A stretch of DNA of 64,000 bases, taken from Marsupella aquatica. Lineage: Eukaryota > Marchantiophyta. The notes under the pieces were generated by a model that saw only the letters and a list, made by a program, of their open reading frames with translations, had not been told where the DNA came from and ran no database searches. The first letter of the stretch is position 1, and each line of letters starts with the position of its first letter. The stretch covers positions 18,228,001 to 18,292,000 of the forward strand of contig OZ316891.1 in assembly GCA_973895155.1 (NCBI GenBank). Reading direction: 5' to 3'. A program made the translations under genes and the position numbers. This document shows positions 35,760-45,700 of the stretch, piece after piece.

Positions 35760-36020
35760 AGAAGTGACATTACTCTTCACACGAGGTTTCACACACAAAA
35801 GCAACATAGATCATTGGATTCAAAACATCTAATGGTGTAAAAGTTCTTTTTGAGCTAAGAGACCACACGCGTATTCACACACAAAATGAATCTGGATGGT
35901 TGGATTCATAACATCTAATGGGTAGGAAAGCTCATTTTCAGTTGAGAGGCCACACGAGCCTTCACACGAGTCTTCACACACAAAATGGATGTAGATGGTT
36001 GCATTCAAACCATCTAATGG
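35760..36020. repeat. Three direct copies of an approximately 100-bp sequence
   Basis: TTCACACACAAAA.G, then GATGGTTGGATTCA.AACAT and CATCTAATGG, recurs near 35790, 35873 and 35970, separated by AAAAGTTC or GAAAGCTC and GAGA.GCCACACG segments. Copies are diverged. Confidence 0.7.
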
Positions 36021-36649
36021 CTGGATATTTACAAGGTGATGTGGAATTTTGACAGAATTTTCAGATTTACAGAAGTCTCTAACTGGACCCGTAAAAAGTT
36101 ATATTAAATTTAGTGTGCACCAGAAACATAATAAATACATTTCAAACAAACGGGGAATCAAATGGGGACACAAAAGTAGGAAGCCAATGTTAGAACCAAT
36201 TTGGCACACAAAACAAGAGAGTGAATGTACATGCATGAGTATCAAGGAGGTGTACACATGAAATACAAAAGTATATAATATATATGATATTATATATTAT
36301 TGCAAGTATTATAATATTATAAAATATAATAATGATAGTAATTTAATTAAAATAGGTGAATTAAAAATAGATTAGATTACAACGACCATATCAAAAGCTA
36401 TAATAAAATGTTACTTTTTTTTATTATAGTAGTCATTCAAATTTGCAATATCCCAAAAATGAAAAACATGAAAGAATGATTTCTTTTGTGAATGAAAATG
36501 GAGAGCAATGTTTCCAAGAAAAAGTTAATTTAATAGTACAAAGAAAATAAGGAGGGTCTCTAGCAATGCAAGAGTATCAAGGAGACATCCCTTTACCATG
36601 TACCACTGACTACAATCTGATCGGGTCCCTTTACAAACTAAAAAAATGT

Positions 36650-37800
36650 GACAATCAATCTTGAATGTTCATCAAAACATAATTTTTTATACACTTTAAC
36701 ATCCATCCATACACCCCTTCTAAAAATAAGTTCCTGCCCAAGTTACCCTTTAACCTTCCCATCCCTGCCACAATTGAAAACATTAATCAAATTTTAATTA
36801 AATTTATTAATATATAAATAATTATAATTTTTTTGAAATAATTTCAAATATAAATAAAATATAGATAAAATATTTTCTCATTTTGACATCTTTTTTCATA
36901 TTAAGATCTTCTCACCTCAAGATCTTTGCTCATCTTGACATATTTTTCTCACCTTGAGATCTTTTCTCACCTCAACATATATATTAGATTTGTCCCATTT
37001 TGCCATATTTTTCTCACCTGGTCATCTTTATCTCACCACAACATCTTTTTTCACCCTCAACATTTTTCCTCATATTGACATCTTTTTCTCATCTCACCAT
37101 CTTTTCTCTGCTTGACTTATTTTTCTCACCTCTGAATGTTTTTCTCTAATATGACATCTTTTTCTCACCTTCCTATATTTTCTTTCCTTGACATATTTTT
37201 CTCAGCTTTTCTCTTATCGACATCTTTTCTCACCTTGATATATTTTCTCACCTCAACATGCATCATTTGTGCAATGCACAGGTATCAGCACAGGTATCAG
37301 GCCCGATATGTATTTAACAACATCTTTTTACTTCATGACATTTTTCACATAAGAACATCATTCTTGGGAAACACAACATATAATTCTCTTAAGAGCATTT
37401 TGGGTGCCACAACACTTTCCTCTTAGTGACATCTTGGGGGACACTATATCTTAGGCGCCACAACATCTATTTTCTTAACAATATCTTGGGCGCCATGATA
37501 TCCTTATTTTAATGATATTTTGGGCAAAACAACATTTTTTTAGCGACATCTTTTGTGCAATGCATGGGTAATTTCCCTCATCTTGGTCGACACGACATCT
37601 TTTTTTCAATGACATCTTGGCCGACATGAAAACATTTTTTTCAACGACCTCTTGGCCAACATGACATCTTTTTTCTCAATGACTTTTTCTCTCAACCACC
37701 TCTTGGCCGACACGACATTTTTTCTCTCCACGACATTTTTTTTTCTCAACGACATCTTGGCTGACACGACTTCTTTTGTGCAACGCACAGGTATTGAGCT
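36650..37800 (-). mobile_element. Non-autonomous element copy B (inverted relative to copy A at 7.9-8.6 kb)
   Basis: Read on the minus strand it carries the same blocks as 7920-8570: GTGCATTGCACAAATGATGC next to an array of GAGAAAAGATGTC-type units (36880-37260), an AT-rich tract, then GGGTAACTTGGGCAGGAAC and GGGGTGTATGGATGG (36700-36760). It is longer than copy A, with a second array of GACATCTTGGCCGACA-type units (37430-37780) and three GTGCAATGCAC-like palindromes near 37273, 37555 and 37776. There is no coding potential. Helitron affiliation is inference. Confidence 0.55.
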
Positions 37801-38158
37801 CGTGAGGTGATATTAAATTGGACAGTGGTGGTTCAAAAACGAGGTGGTATTAACTGGACAGAGGTGGTTCAAAAATGAGGTGGTATCAACTGGACAGTGC
37901 TGGTTTAAAAATGACGTGGTATTAAACCCCACCCCGCCCAAAACAACCTATGCTACTCCCTACACTCATGCTTGTTAGGCGGAAAAAAAAATCACAAGTG
38001 CAAGACGTCTTGTAAAGCCATGGTATTAACTGGACAGTGGTGGTTCAAAAATGAGGTGGTATTGAACCCTACCCTGCCCAAAACAACCTATGCTACTCCC
38101 TACACTCATGCTTGTTAGGCGAAAAAAATCACAAGTGCAAGACGTCTTGTAAAGCCAC
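37800..38158. repeat. Minisatellite plus 138-bp direct duplication upstream of CBP20
   Basis: A unit of about 33-36 bp (TGGACAGTGGTGGTTCAAAA plus ATGAGGTGGTATTAAC) occurs at about 37818, 37855, 37891 and 38031. The last of these is followed by a second near-identical copy of a 110-bp sequence (CCCAAAACAACCTATGCTAC through GACGTCTTGTAAAGCCA), at 37909-38020 and 38047-38158. It ends about 240 bp before the CBP20 start codon, so it may overlap promoter sequence. Confidence 0.85.
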
Positions 38159-38399
38159 CCGGAGATTTGAACCCGTCTCGTCTGCGCCACATTCGTCACT
38201 ATCCTCGTGTAAACAACGACGACAAGAGCAGCAGTAGCAGTAGACGAGACGAAATACACGAGAACAGAATGTCGGGGCTGAAGGAGGCTGGCGCCGAACG
38301 AAAGTGCTGCTCCTCTCCCGAATGCCAAATTTGAGGAGAAGAGGAGGAGCATTTTGAATAAAGCGATTGCAGGAGGAGGTGGAGGAGGGAAATCGAGCC

Positions 38400-39200
38400 A
38401 TGGCTCGGCTGTTCAAGAATCCGGAGCAGCTCTCAGCGTACCGAGATCGGCGCTTCACAGGGTCGCAGGATGAATTCGAGGTCGCGCTTCGCACTTCGGT
38501 GACGGTGTACGTGGGAAACCTATCTTTCTACACCACGGAGGAGCAGATCTACGAGGTGTTCTCGCGGACGGGCGAAATCAAGAAGATAATCATGGGGCTG
38601 GACAAGAACTCGAAGACGCCCTGCGGGTTCTGCTTCGTGACTTATTATACGAGAGACGACGCCGACGACTCCGTGAAGTACATCAGCGGAACGATTCTGG
38701 ACGACCGGCCAATTCGGGTGGACTTCGATTGGGGCTTTCAGGAGGGACGGCAGTGGGGGCGGGGCAGGAGCGGGGGCCAAGTGCGGGACGAGTACCGCAC
38801 TGATTATGATCCTGGCAGAGGAGGTTATGGCAAGATAGTGCAGAAGGAGCTGGAGTCTCGCAGGCAGCTTGTAGACTATGAAACTCCGGTCGGTGGCCTC
38901 GGAGCTGTGCCAAGTTATAACCCTAGACATGAAGGGAGAACGTTGGCTGAGAGGCTGGGGCCTTATGGTGGCAACGGTGGTGGTGGTGGTGGAGGAGGAG
39001 GTGGTGGTGGTGGGGGCGGAGGGGGAGGGGGAGGGGGAGGGCATCGTAATAGAGGAGGTGGCTTCAAGAGAAGGCAGAGGGAGGAAGATCAGGCTCCAGC
39101 TGATGGTGTGAAAAGAGTAGACCGCGGTGCCAGACCTGAGCGGAATCCAAGGTTTCGGGAGAAGGGGGATTCTGACGAAGAGGACGGTGGAAAAAATTGA
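38400..39200 (+). CDS. CBP20: Nuclear cap-binding protein subunit 2 (CBP20), intronless
   Basis: One frame of 266 residues. CBP20 binds the 7-methylguanosine cap of nuclear transcripts together with CBP80 and supports splicing, miRNA processing and export. The sequence opens [20 protein letters not shown]. The RRM has RNP2 VYVGNL (36-41) and RNP1 GFCFVTYY (76-83), and the cap-contacting extension reads [17 protein letters not shown] (106-122) and [17 protein letters not shown]. Cap-stacking tyrosines fit Tyr15 and Tyr37. The C-terminal tail holds a 22-Gly run (193-214, about 38976-39041), a basic FKRRQR stretch and an acidic end. An in-frame ATG at 38367 would add 11 residues, but 38400 matches the conserved family start. 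Angiosperm CBP20 genes have many introns, so the intronless coding region is notable. Confidence 0.95.
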   Translation: MARLFKNPEQLSAYRDRRFTGSQDEFEVALRTSVTVYVGNLSFYTTEEQIYEVFSRTGEIKKIIMGLDKNSKTPCGFCFVTYYTRDDADDSVKYISGTILDDRPIRVDFDWGFQEGRQWGRGRSGGQVRDEYRTDYDPGRGGYGKIVQKELESRRQLVDYETPVGGLGAVPSYNPRHEGRTLAERLGPYGGNGGGGGGGGGGGGGGGGGGGGGGHRNRGGGFKRRQREEDQAPADGVKRVDRGARPERNPRFREKGDSDEEDGGKN

Positions 39201-39298
39201 TACCGCCTGTAGGGTTTCAGTCACTCTGAAATGCGTAGATTCTGATGAAGGTCCAGGTGGAGAAAAATCCATATGGCCTATAGGATTTAGTCACATAC
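39168..39298 (+). repeat. Approximately 70-bp duplication spanning the CBP20 stop codon
   Basis: GATTCTGACGAAGAGG...GGTGGA...GCCTGTAGGGTTTCAGTCAC starts at 39168 inside the coding region and runs past the stop at 39198-39200. A diverged copy starts at 39238 (GATTCTGATGAAGG...GGTGGA...GCCTATAGGATTTAGTCAC). A third weak start (GATTCCGATGAGG) is at 39360. Identity by eye is around 70 percent. Confidence 0.6.
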
Positions 39299-41412
39299 GA
39301 GAGCGCGGAAACAGATTCAACTTAGTTGTATATTAACGTGTTTTTTAGGTCACTGTGAGGATTCCGATGAGGATTATGGAGAGTCTACCAGATTTAAGCA
39401 CACCATTTGTATACCAGACTGCTGGTGTTTGAAATTGATCGTCAATGATTGATCTCCCAATCGGTAGGAGAAAATCTGTCAATTCAAACTGGCTTCGCAG
39501 GGTAATTCTCTTACGTGTGAAACAAGGAGAACAGGAGGATAGACTGAAGTGTAAATTAGAGGACTGTGATCTTCTAGATCAGGGTGAGATTTGAAATGAG
39601 GAAAATGCACAGGCAATCTTGATTTCAGCGTACCAGTTGCTACATCCAAGTACTGTATCAAAGTGGTCATGGGCTTGAATCATATATGCGGTAGCATCAG
39701 GAGGTTTCTATGTTAGGATTTTGTCGAGATAACTCACCCGCCGGTTCTTACCAATTTTGTCAGCAGCAGGTGTGATTGTGCAACCGCCGCTGGTATGCCT
39801 AAAAATCGGGATTGCCTTGAGCATTCCGCTTTGAGTGGGTTTGAAAAATCAAAATATATAAAGAAGCAATTCATTAGGCTCGCGAAATCAATCCTGCTCC
39901 ATGAAATAGTTGCTTGGGTTTTTCAGATGACACTCTTTTGATTTGTCGCCATTCTCCTCCTTTGATTTCTGTCACCATTCTCCGAATGGATGCCCGCTTC
40001 AGAACACTATTCTCAGGGTTCCACAGTATATCACGTTCGGCCTTCTTGGCTCTGCGATTTTACTTTACTTCTACCTCTATTGCTTCACGCCTTAATTATC
40101 CCGCACTAATAAGGCCCGCTTGGTAGTCGAAATGGAGTGTAGACATGGGCTCCCTAAAGAATCACCCGTCAAGACGTGAAGTGCAGTATATAGACTGCAG
40201 TATACAGCAGGCCTTCCGTGTGGGTTTCTCATCGCGTGCATACCGCACTCGCCATTCATATGAAGGCATATGTCATACTTTATCTGGTGACTTGTTGCAA
40301 CATACTTTGCGCTATTTCTCTATAGAGGAAACGGCCATAACACACAGGTATTTGCACACAGCAGGTAGTTTCCAATGCCTAACTGAGAGCCATGCCCAGG
40401 ATCAAACGAAGTATACTGTATACCACTAAAAATAATTAATTCCAGAATCACACGCCCGCTGTCCTTTCCAGTGGACTAGTGTTGCTCGTACCTATGGCAG
40501 TTAATGTGGGTGTACAAACGGGTCTTGAATATATCTGTCTTGGGGCAAGATGTTTAGAATTTACATCGTGCTGAATTATCAGCGTACTGCTGTTGCCAAC
40601 GACCCCGACCGTCGATTTATTCAGAAAATTGTATATCAATGTTCCGAAGTGAACAACATAGTCAATTTGGAACTCCAAACTTTCAAAACTCTTTTAAAAC
40701 TACTGTAGATATATTGTGCATCACTTGATGTATTGCTGGGGGTCTACTGCAATACATCAATGTTGTACGGTGAAGACGTTCTCTAGTATGTGAAGCTGCA
40801 TCCAGAGTTTCACAGAATTAAGAGTATGAAAACTATGATATGGCTGCGAAGAATCAAGATGACCAACAGAATCTTCCGTCATAGCTTCCCTGACATTGAC
40901 AATTATATTGCTATGTACGTGTGGCTTCGGTCAGGAGTACAGAGCTTTCTTTCAGGGTATGTGAACTTATTCAAGGATTTCTCTTCCTTCTGTCCAGTTC
41001 AACGACTTCCTGAGGTCTCCTTCCAGAATTGTGCTGTTCAACATGGATTTCTAATTCTTGCAAATAATCAGTGTCCTACAACAAAACGTCTACATAGAAA
41101 TTAATGCTCCAAAACATGATTTGGTATTATTGCTGGGTCTACTGCAAACACTTTGTTTGAAGACCAACCTGGATAAATCCTGCTAGCTTCTCCTTCGGAC
41201 AGAGTAACTAATCCTACTGACATTTTACAAACATCCACTCTCTACTAGAGCTAAAACACATCACATTTCTAAACGATCAATATGACCGGCTGTGCTTCTT
41301 CTACTACTACTACTACTACTACTACTAGTACTACAACAGTAAATATGGACCGGACCAAGATCAGTTGAGCTCGATAACGTCCATCGATACATGTGTTCCT
41401 GACAACACGCAA
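39299..41412. other. Intergenic between CBP20 and COX10 (tail-to-tail)
   Basis: It should hold both 3' UTRs. No gene was recognised in the frames at 39914-40126, 40145-40429 or 40790-41104. A (CTA)n microsatellite lies near 41296-41328. Confidence 0.4.
41296..41328. repeat. (CTA)n microsatellite
   Basis: About nine uninterrupted CTA/ACT triplets, 85-115 bp downstream of the COX10 stop codon, probably in or just beyond its 3' UTR. Confidence 0.9.
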
Positions 41413-42987
41413 TTAATAATAATCTGGGGCCGGAAGAAAAGGAAAGGGGGCAGCAGATATGCGTGAAATGGGAGGTGGAGGCAGGTCTGTCCCTCTCCTA
41501 TGCTGTGCTGTCCTTTTCTGTTCTGAATCACCTGTCGTATGAGCACTTAGTAATGGACGAGGAAAATTGTGGAACTCTCGAGTTTCATGGGCATCAATTG
41601 TAGCAAATTGTTCGGATTTTACATTCGAATTTGGAATCCGGTGAACAACCATGGCAGTCATCAAAATTGGAAGGTACAACAGGCTTGTTCGAAAGAGCTT
41701 GCGAGCAGATTCAGGGCCCGGTCGGTGGTAAAAAAGAGCAGCAGCTGCACCTATACCAGCTGTGAGGACAAGATTCTCGACTCCAAAATATCCAGATGTA
41801 GTGCCCCACTGTTGGGCAAGGAACCCCAAAGGAAGAAGATATACACAATTGCGTAGAGCACACAAAGCTGTTCTTTTGCCCGAAGAATCCAGCAAGGACA
41901 GCATTTTGTAGCCTCCTGCAGTATAATCCCTCCTGAAAAGAAATGCCAGAGCCATGAAATGTGGAATCTGCCAAAAATACAGAGCAGAGGCGAGAACCCA
42001 TGCTCCTGCATCAACCTGACCACTGGCTGCAGCCCAGCCAAGTAGTGGTGGAATGCCACCCACAACTGCCCCAACCCACGTGTTGATATAATGAATTTGC
42101 TTCAAAGGTGTGTACACTAGTGAGTACAGCAATATATTCGCTGCTCCCAGTTCTGCAGCCACAGCAGAGGTTTTGAAGGCCAACAAATAGACCCCAGTGA
42201 TGCCAGCAGTCACAGCGAATGCCAGAGCATGAGCCGTGCTCATCCGCCCTGCTGGCAAGGGCCTTCGCATTGTCCGCTTCATTCTTCCGTCATTTGCCAC
42301 TTCCAAAATCTGATTCAATGCATTGGCAGAAGAAGCAGCCAGCATAGTACCCACCGACGTCCAAGCAAGACCCATCCAATTCACCACCTCTCCACTACCC
42401 ATCACATATCCCACAGCTGCTGTTGAAGTTACGAACAAACTCAGGTGAGCTTTCGAGAGCTGGCGATAACAATCCCCATAAAACCGAATCACCTGAAGAA
42501 TTCCACTTTGCCCTGTCAAATTAATCGCCCCAGTATTAGCACTGCCAGATACGAGAGATGCTGCTGCCACTTGCCCTGCTCCGACTCCTCCTCCGCTCAC
42601 AACAGTAGGCTTCACTTTGGCAAACTTTGCAGCTTCCATAAACCATCGCGAACTGAATTTCGGGCTGCCATGAGGCCCCTCAACAGAGAATCCCAGACGA
42701 TTTGGCCTGGCTACGAATGTTCGCCTCAATGCATACGACGAACCAAATCCAACAAAGCTAAGCAAATCCTCTTTGCTCGCACCATTTTGCGCGCATCTCA
42801 GGCGACAAAGATGCGAAACCTCCGATGAAAAATCTCTACCTGTACTCCACACAGGATAACGGAGATTTTCACCGAGAGAGGGCAATCTGTGTTCTACAAC
42901 GTCCCTCAAGCCTCGGGTAGCGAATTTCACCAACCCTGTGCCAACCCTAAACGCCCTCTTTCCCCCTTCTCCCATCATCATCCACAA
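41413..42987 (-). CDS. COX10: Protoheme IX farnesyltransferase COX10, mitochondrial; intronless
   Basis: One 524-residue frame. COX10 transfers a farnesyl group to protoheme to make heme O, the precursor of heme A for cytochrome c oxidase, in the mitochondrial inner membrane. The N-terminal 160 residues are basic and poorly conserved, as for a presequence. The UbiA-type core has the first prenyl-binding motif NALNQILEVANDGRMKRT (222-239), then RRPLPAGRMS. The second conserved region is YTPLKQIHYINTW (292-304) with GGIPPLLGWAAASGQ, followed by FWQIPHFMALAFLFRRDY (338-355). Several hydrophobic helices are evident. The C-terminus AAPFPFLPAPDYY matches the plant-specific tail as I remember it. 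Start is the first of several clustered Mets. Arabidopsis COX10 is intron-containing as far as I recall, so the intronless frame is of interest. Confidence 0.95.
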   Translation of the reverse strand: MWMMMGEGGKRAFRVGTGLVKFATRGLRDVVEHRLPSLGENLRYPVWSTGRDFSSEVSHLCRLRCAQNGASKEDLLSFVGFGSSYALRRTFVARPNRLGFSVEGPHGSPKFSSRWFMEAAKFAKVKPTVVSGGGVGAGQVAAASLVSGSANTGAINLTGQSGILQVIRFYGDCYRQLSKAHLSLFVTSTAAVGYVMGSGEVVNWMGLAWTSVGTMLAASSANALNQILEVANDGRMKRTMRRPLPAGRMSTAHALAFAVTAGITGVYLLAFKTSAVAAELGAANILLYSLVYTPLKQIHYINTWVGAVVGGIPPLLGWAAASGQVDAGAWVLASALYFWQIPHFMALAFLFRRDYTAGGYKMLSLLDSSGKRTALCALRNCVYLLPLGFLAQQWGTTSGYFGVENLVLTAGIGAAAALFYHRPGPESARKLFRTSLLYLPILMTAMVVHRIPNSNVKSEQFATIDAHETREFHNFPRPLLSAHTTGDSEQKRTAQHRRGTDLPPPPISRISAAPFPFLPAPDYY

Positions 42988-43649
42988 GGACTCCAGCAGA
43001 AGCAGGAGAACCCTAATAGTCCTCTAGGAAGACATCGTAGAATTATTCTCAATAAGACCGTCGATCCCAACCTTCCACTTCTCCGGCGGATCCGTTCATC
43101 TCGTAGATAAGCTCCATTTCTCAGCTAGAGGATTACATGTAGTCATCATATTTCAAGTCTTTCATTCTCGCCCACCTTCTGGAGTCGGTCTGCTGGTTAA
43201 CACATGCTCAGGTCCAAAGAGAGATCATCGAATTCCAGAAAACAACAACAACACGAGGAGAAACGAAGAAAAGAGCTAGCACGCCTGCCACAAGCCTGGT
43301 TTTTCGCTATGGAGTTGTGAACTGCAGAAGAGGACGGGTTCCAGCCATTGCTACAATTCCGAGACGATTTCGAGAACCCAATTGTCACAACCCTGATTCG
43401 ATAGATTTCGGATCTTCAACCTCCACTCCCGCTTGGAAGACATCTCCAGGTTCGCCACCTTTTCGGAAGTGAGATACAGAGCTCATGCACAAAGAAGGGC
43501 AGACTGAAATCAAGTGTAAAACACTGGGGAATGGATGCGTCAACTGTCCTGAATCTGCAACCCTCGCTCTCGACTCTCTACTCTCGAGGGATCGAATTGG
43601 TGACGAATCTCATCTTGTGTGAAGGAGAAATGCTAAGAATGTTAGTCAC

Positions 43650-44220
43650 AGAATATTCCTAGATTAATTTTGACTCTTAGACATCTCTAGATATTAATAT
43701 TCCTAGATTAATTTGGACTCTTAGATGTCTCTAGATTTAAGGATGACTGTGGATAATTTTTACTCTTAGATTTCTCTTGATAATAATATTTCTAGATTTC
43801 AACTCTTAGATCTCTCCATATTTAAGAATGACTGTTGGATTCTGGCTATTGGGGTGTGTGGCTACATGAGAAATAGATGAGAAACGGGCTAGTTGAAGAC
43901 AAACAGCCTGGCTAATCTTTGCCAAAACTGCAATATTATTATTTTGACTTTCAGACCTCTCTAGATTTGAGAATGAGTGTCAGATTTTAGCTATTAGGGT
44001 CTGTGGCTAGGTGAGAAACTGGCAGTTAAAACAAAAAGCTGGGCCAATCTTTGCCAAAAGTGCAGTATTCCAAGATTAATTTGACCCTTAGATCTCACTA
44101 GATTTAAGGTTGCCAACAGTGTAATATTCCAACATAAATTTTGACCCTTACATCTCACCAGATTATGGATGGCTGACAGATTTTGGCTGTTGGGATTGGG
44201 GCTAGGGTAGTTGAAGACAA
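43650..44220. repeat. Degenerate repeat family around TCTCTAGATTTAAGGATGACTG
   Basis: ATTCCTAGATTAATTTTGAC and CTCTTAGATCTCTCTAGATT occur many times. Longer copies add AAGGATGACTGTCAGATTTT and GGCTATTGGGGTCTGTGGCT and GAGAAAC, starting near 43690, 43800, 43950 and 44090. A single relative is at 55500-55690. Confidence 0.65.
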
Positions 44221-44359
44221 TTACAAAAGCTTGGCCAATCTTTGACAAAAGTGGGAACAGCAGTGAGGTGGAATTTGGCCAATATAACCGCTCAAAGAAA
44301 GGCTGACCTGTATTATTCATACAAAACCAGAAGTTGAAGCTTGGATGGATACAAAGGTT

Positions 44360-44580
44360 TGATGTGATGCCCGGATAGACATGTGAAACCCTGATCTACA
44401 CAAATATTAGGTGGAAGTGTGAAGTTTGGATGGATGTAAAATTTTGAGGTAATACTCGAACCTCCAACGTGTGATGTGATGCCTAGATAGACGTGTGAAA
44501 CCCTGATCGACACAAATAATTAAGTGGAAGTGTGAAGTTTGGATGGATGTAAAATTTTGAGGTAATACTCGGACCTCCAA
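44360..44580. repeat. Tandem duplication, about 112-bp unit
   Basis: TGATGTGATGCC.GGATAGAC through TGTGAAACCCTGATC, GTGGAAGTGTGAAGTTTGGA, TGGATGTAAAATTTTGAGGT and AATACTCG.ACCTCCAA starts near 44360 and 44472. Copies differ at about eight positions. Confidence 0.85.
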
Positions 44581-45249
44581 ACAAAGTGTGCACAGCTCAA
44601 AAAGTTTGGGACTTGCTTTGTGTTGTTAAGTGGTGTCAGCGAGCACTACAGTAGTACTGCTCAAAATCTGATATTCTCAGTTATCATTTCAGTTTTTTTG
44701 TAGAAGCTGATCATCCTTATGGTAGAAAGTGTTCTGTGGATTCCTCTCATATTCTGTCAATGGAGCACCCTTCATTCTCATTCAACTGATAAAGTTGGGT
44801 TCCCTGGGTTATCATGGTTATGGTATCTATAACTTCTTACACTTCTATATCATGACACTACCTATGTTCTGAGGGTATGGTAACTTGTCATGTCTTAAAA
44901 CACTTCCATACGTGTCTTAAACACTTCCATACACTAACGTAGTAGGAGTATCTTGACTCTATGAATTGGCCTTGTCCATCCTAGTAACAATCTCAAACAT
45001 TTGTGTCCATCCTAGTAACTGTCAAACGTTTGTGTCCATCCTACTGTAGCTTCCAGTTGAAGAAACCAACGTTGCAAAGAAAAGAAGGAAAGAAAAAGAA
45101 ACCTAAAAAAACATGAGGTATTTGCTTGATGGACCCTCATAATGAAACTTGTTAGTCGATCTACCCCCTGAGGTCTATGAACGGTCCAGATCTGAGATCA
45201 AGAGGTCCATTAAGTGTGTCCAGATTGGGGAAAAGTATCAGAGGGTTAA

Positions 45250-45463
45250 TTAAGCAAACTTTTTTCAGAAGGGGGGTCTACTAATCATATCTCTCGAAAA
45301 ACATAGAGCTTGAGGGGAAAGAATACCCTGTAATTGGTGACTGGCTTGACCGGTTGATTAAGCAAACTTTTTTCAGAAGGGGGTCTACTAAGCATATCTC
45401 TCGAAAAAACATCGAGCTTGAGGGGAAAGAATACACTGTAATTGGTGACTGGCTTGACCGGTG
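45250..45463. repeat. Near-perfect 108-bp tandem duplication upstream of NSA2
   Basis: TTAAGCAAACTTTTTTCAGA through TCTCTCGAAAAA.CAT.GAGC, TTGAGGGGAAAGAATAC and TGTAATTGGTGACTGGCTTG begins at 45250 and 45358. Only a few single-base or one-base length differences separate the copies. It ends about 240 bp before the NSA2 ATG, so probably in the core promoter region. Confidence 0.9.
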
Positions 45464-45547
45464 ACATTCAAGGCCGATACTGTATACCCGGTCTCCAGCG
45501 ACTGTCTCAGCCGGTGGCCAAAAAACGAAACTCGCAGCCTCCAAAGG

Positions 45548-45582
45548 CGAGAGAGAGAGAGCGAGAGAGAGCGAGAGAGAGG
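45548..45582. repeat. (GA)n-rich microsatellite in NSA2 5' flank/UTR
   Basis: GA dinucleotides interrupted by two GC steps, about 120-150 bp before the start codon. Purine runs of this kind are common in plant 5' leaders. Confidence 0.8.
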
Positions 45583-45700
45583 CAAAGGTCGAAGAGGGGT
45601 TTAGGAAGCGCGAGCGACTGATTGCATTTCGGGTGGCAAACACAATCCGGGAAGAAATTTCACACACGATATCAAGCTAGAGCATTGATCGTTCGCCAAA

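Larger units (their letters stand above)
42988..45249. other. Divergent intergenic region between COX10 and NSA2
   Basis: About 42.99-43.15 kb is COX10 5' flank and includes AACCCTAA near 43009. No gene is recognised beyond it. Two repeat tracts (43.65-44.22 and 44.36-44.58 kb) are listed separately. Short direct repeats of ACACTTCCATAC and TTTGTGTCCATCCTAGTAAC lie at 44.9-45.05 kb. Confidence 0.4.

Noticed and set aside
7920-37800. Possibility that the inverted pair marks the LTRs of one large retrotransposon
   Set aside because: The copies are inverted, not direct, genes lie between them, and no gag or pol coding sequence was seen.
38520-39272. 250-codon minus-strand frame antisense to CBP20
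   Set aside because: A shadow of the GC-rich CBP20 coding region on the opposite strand.
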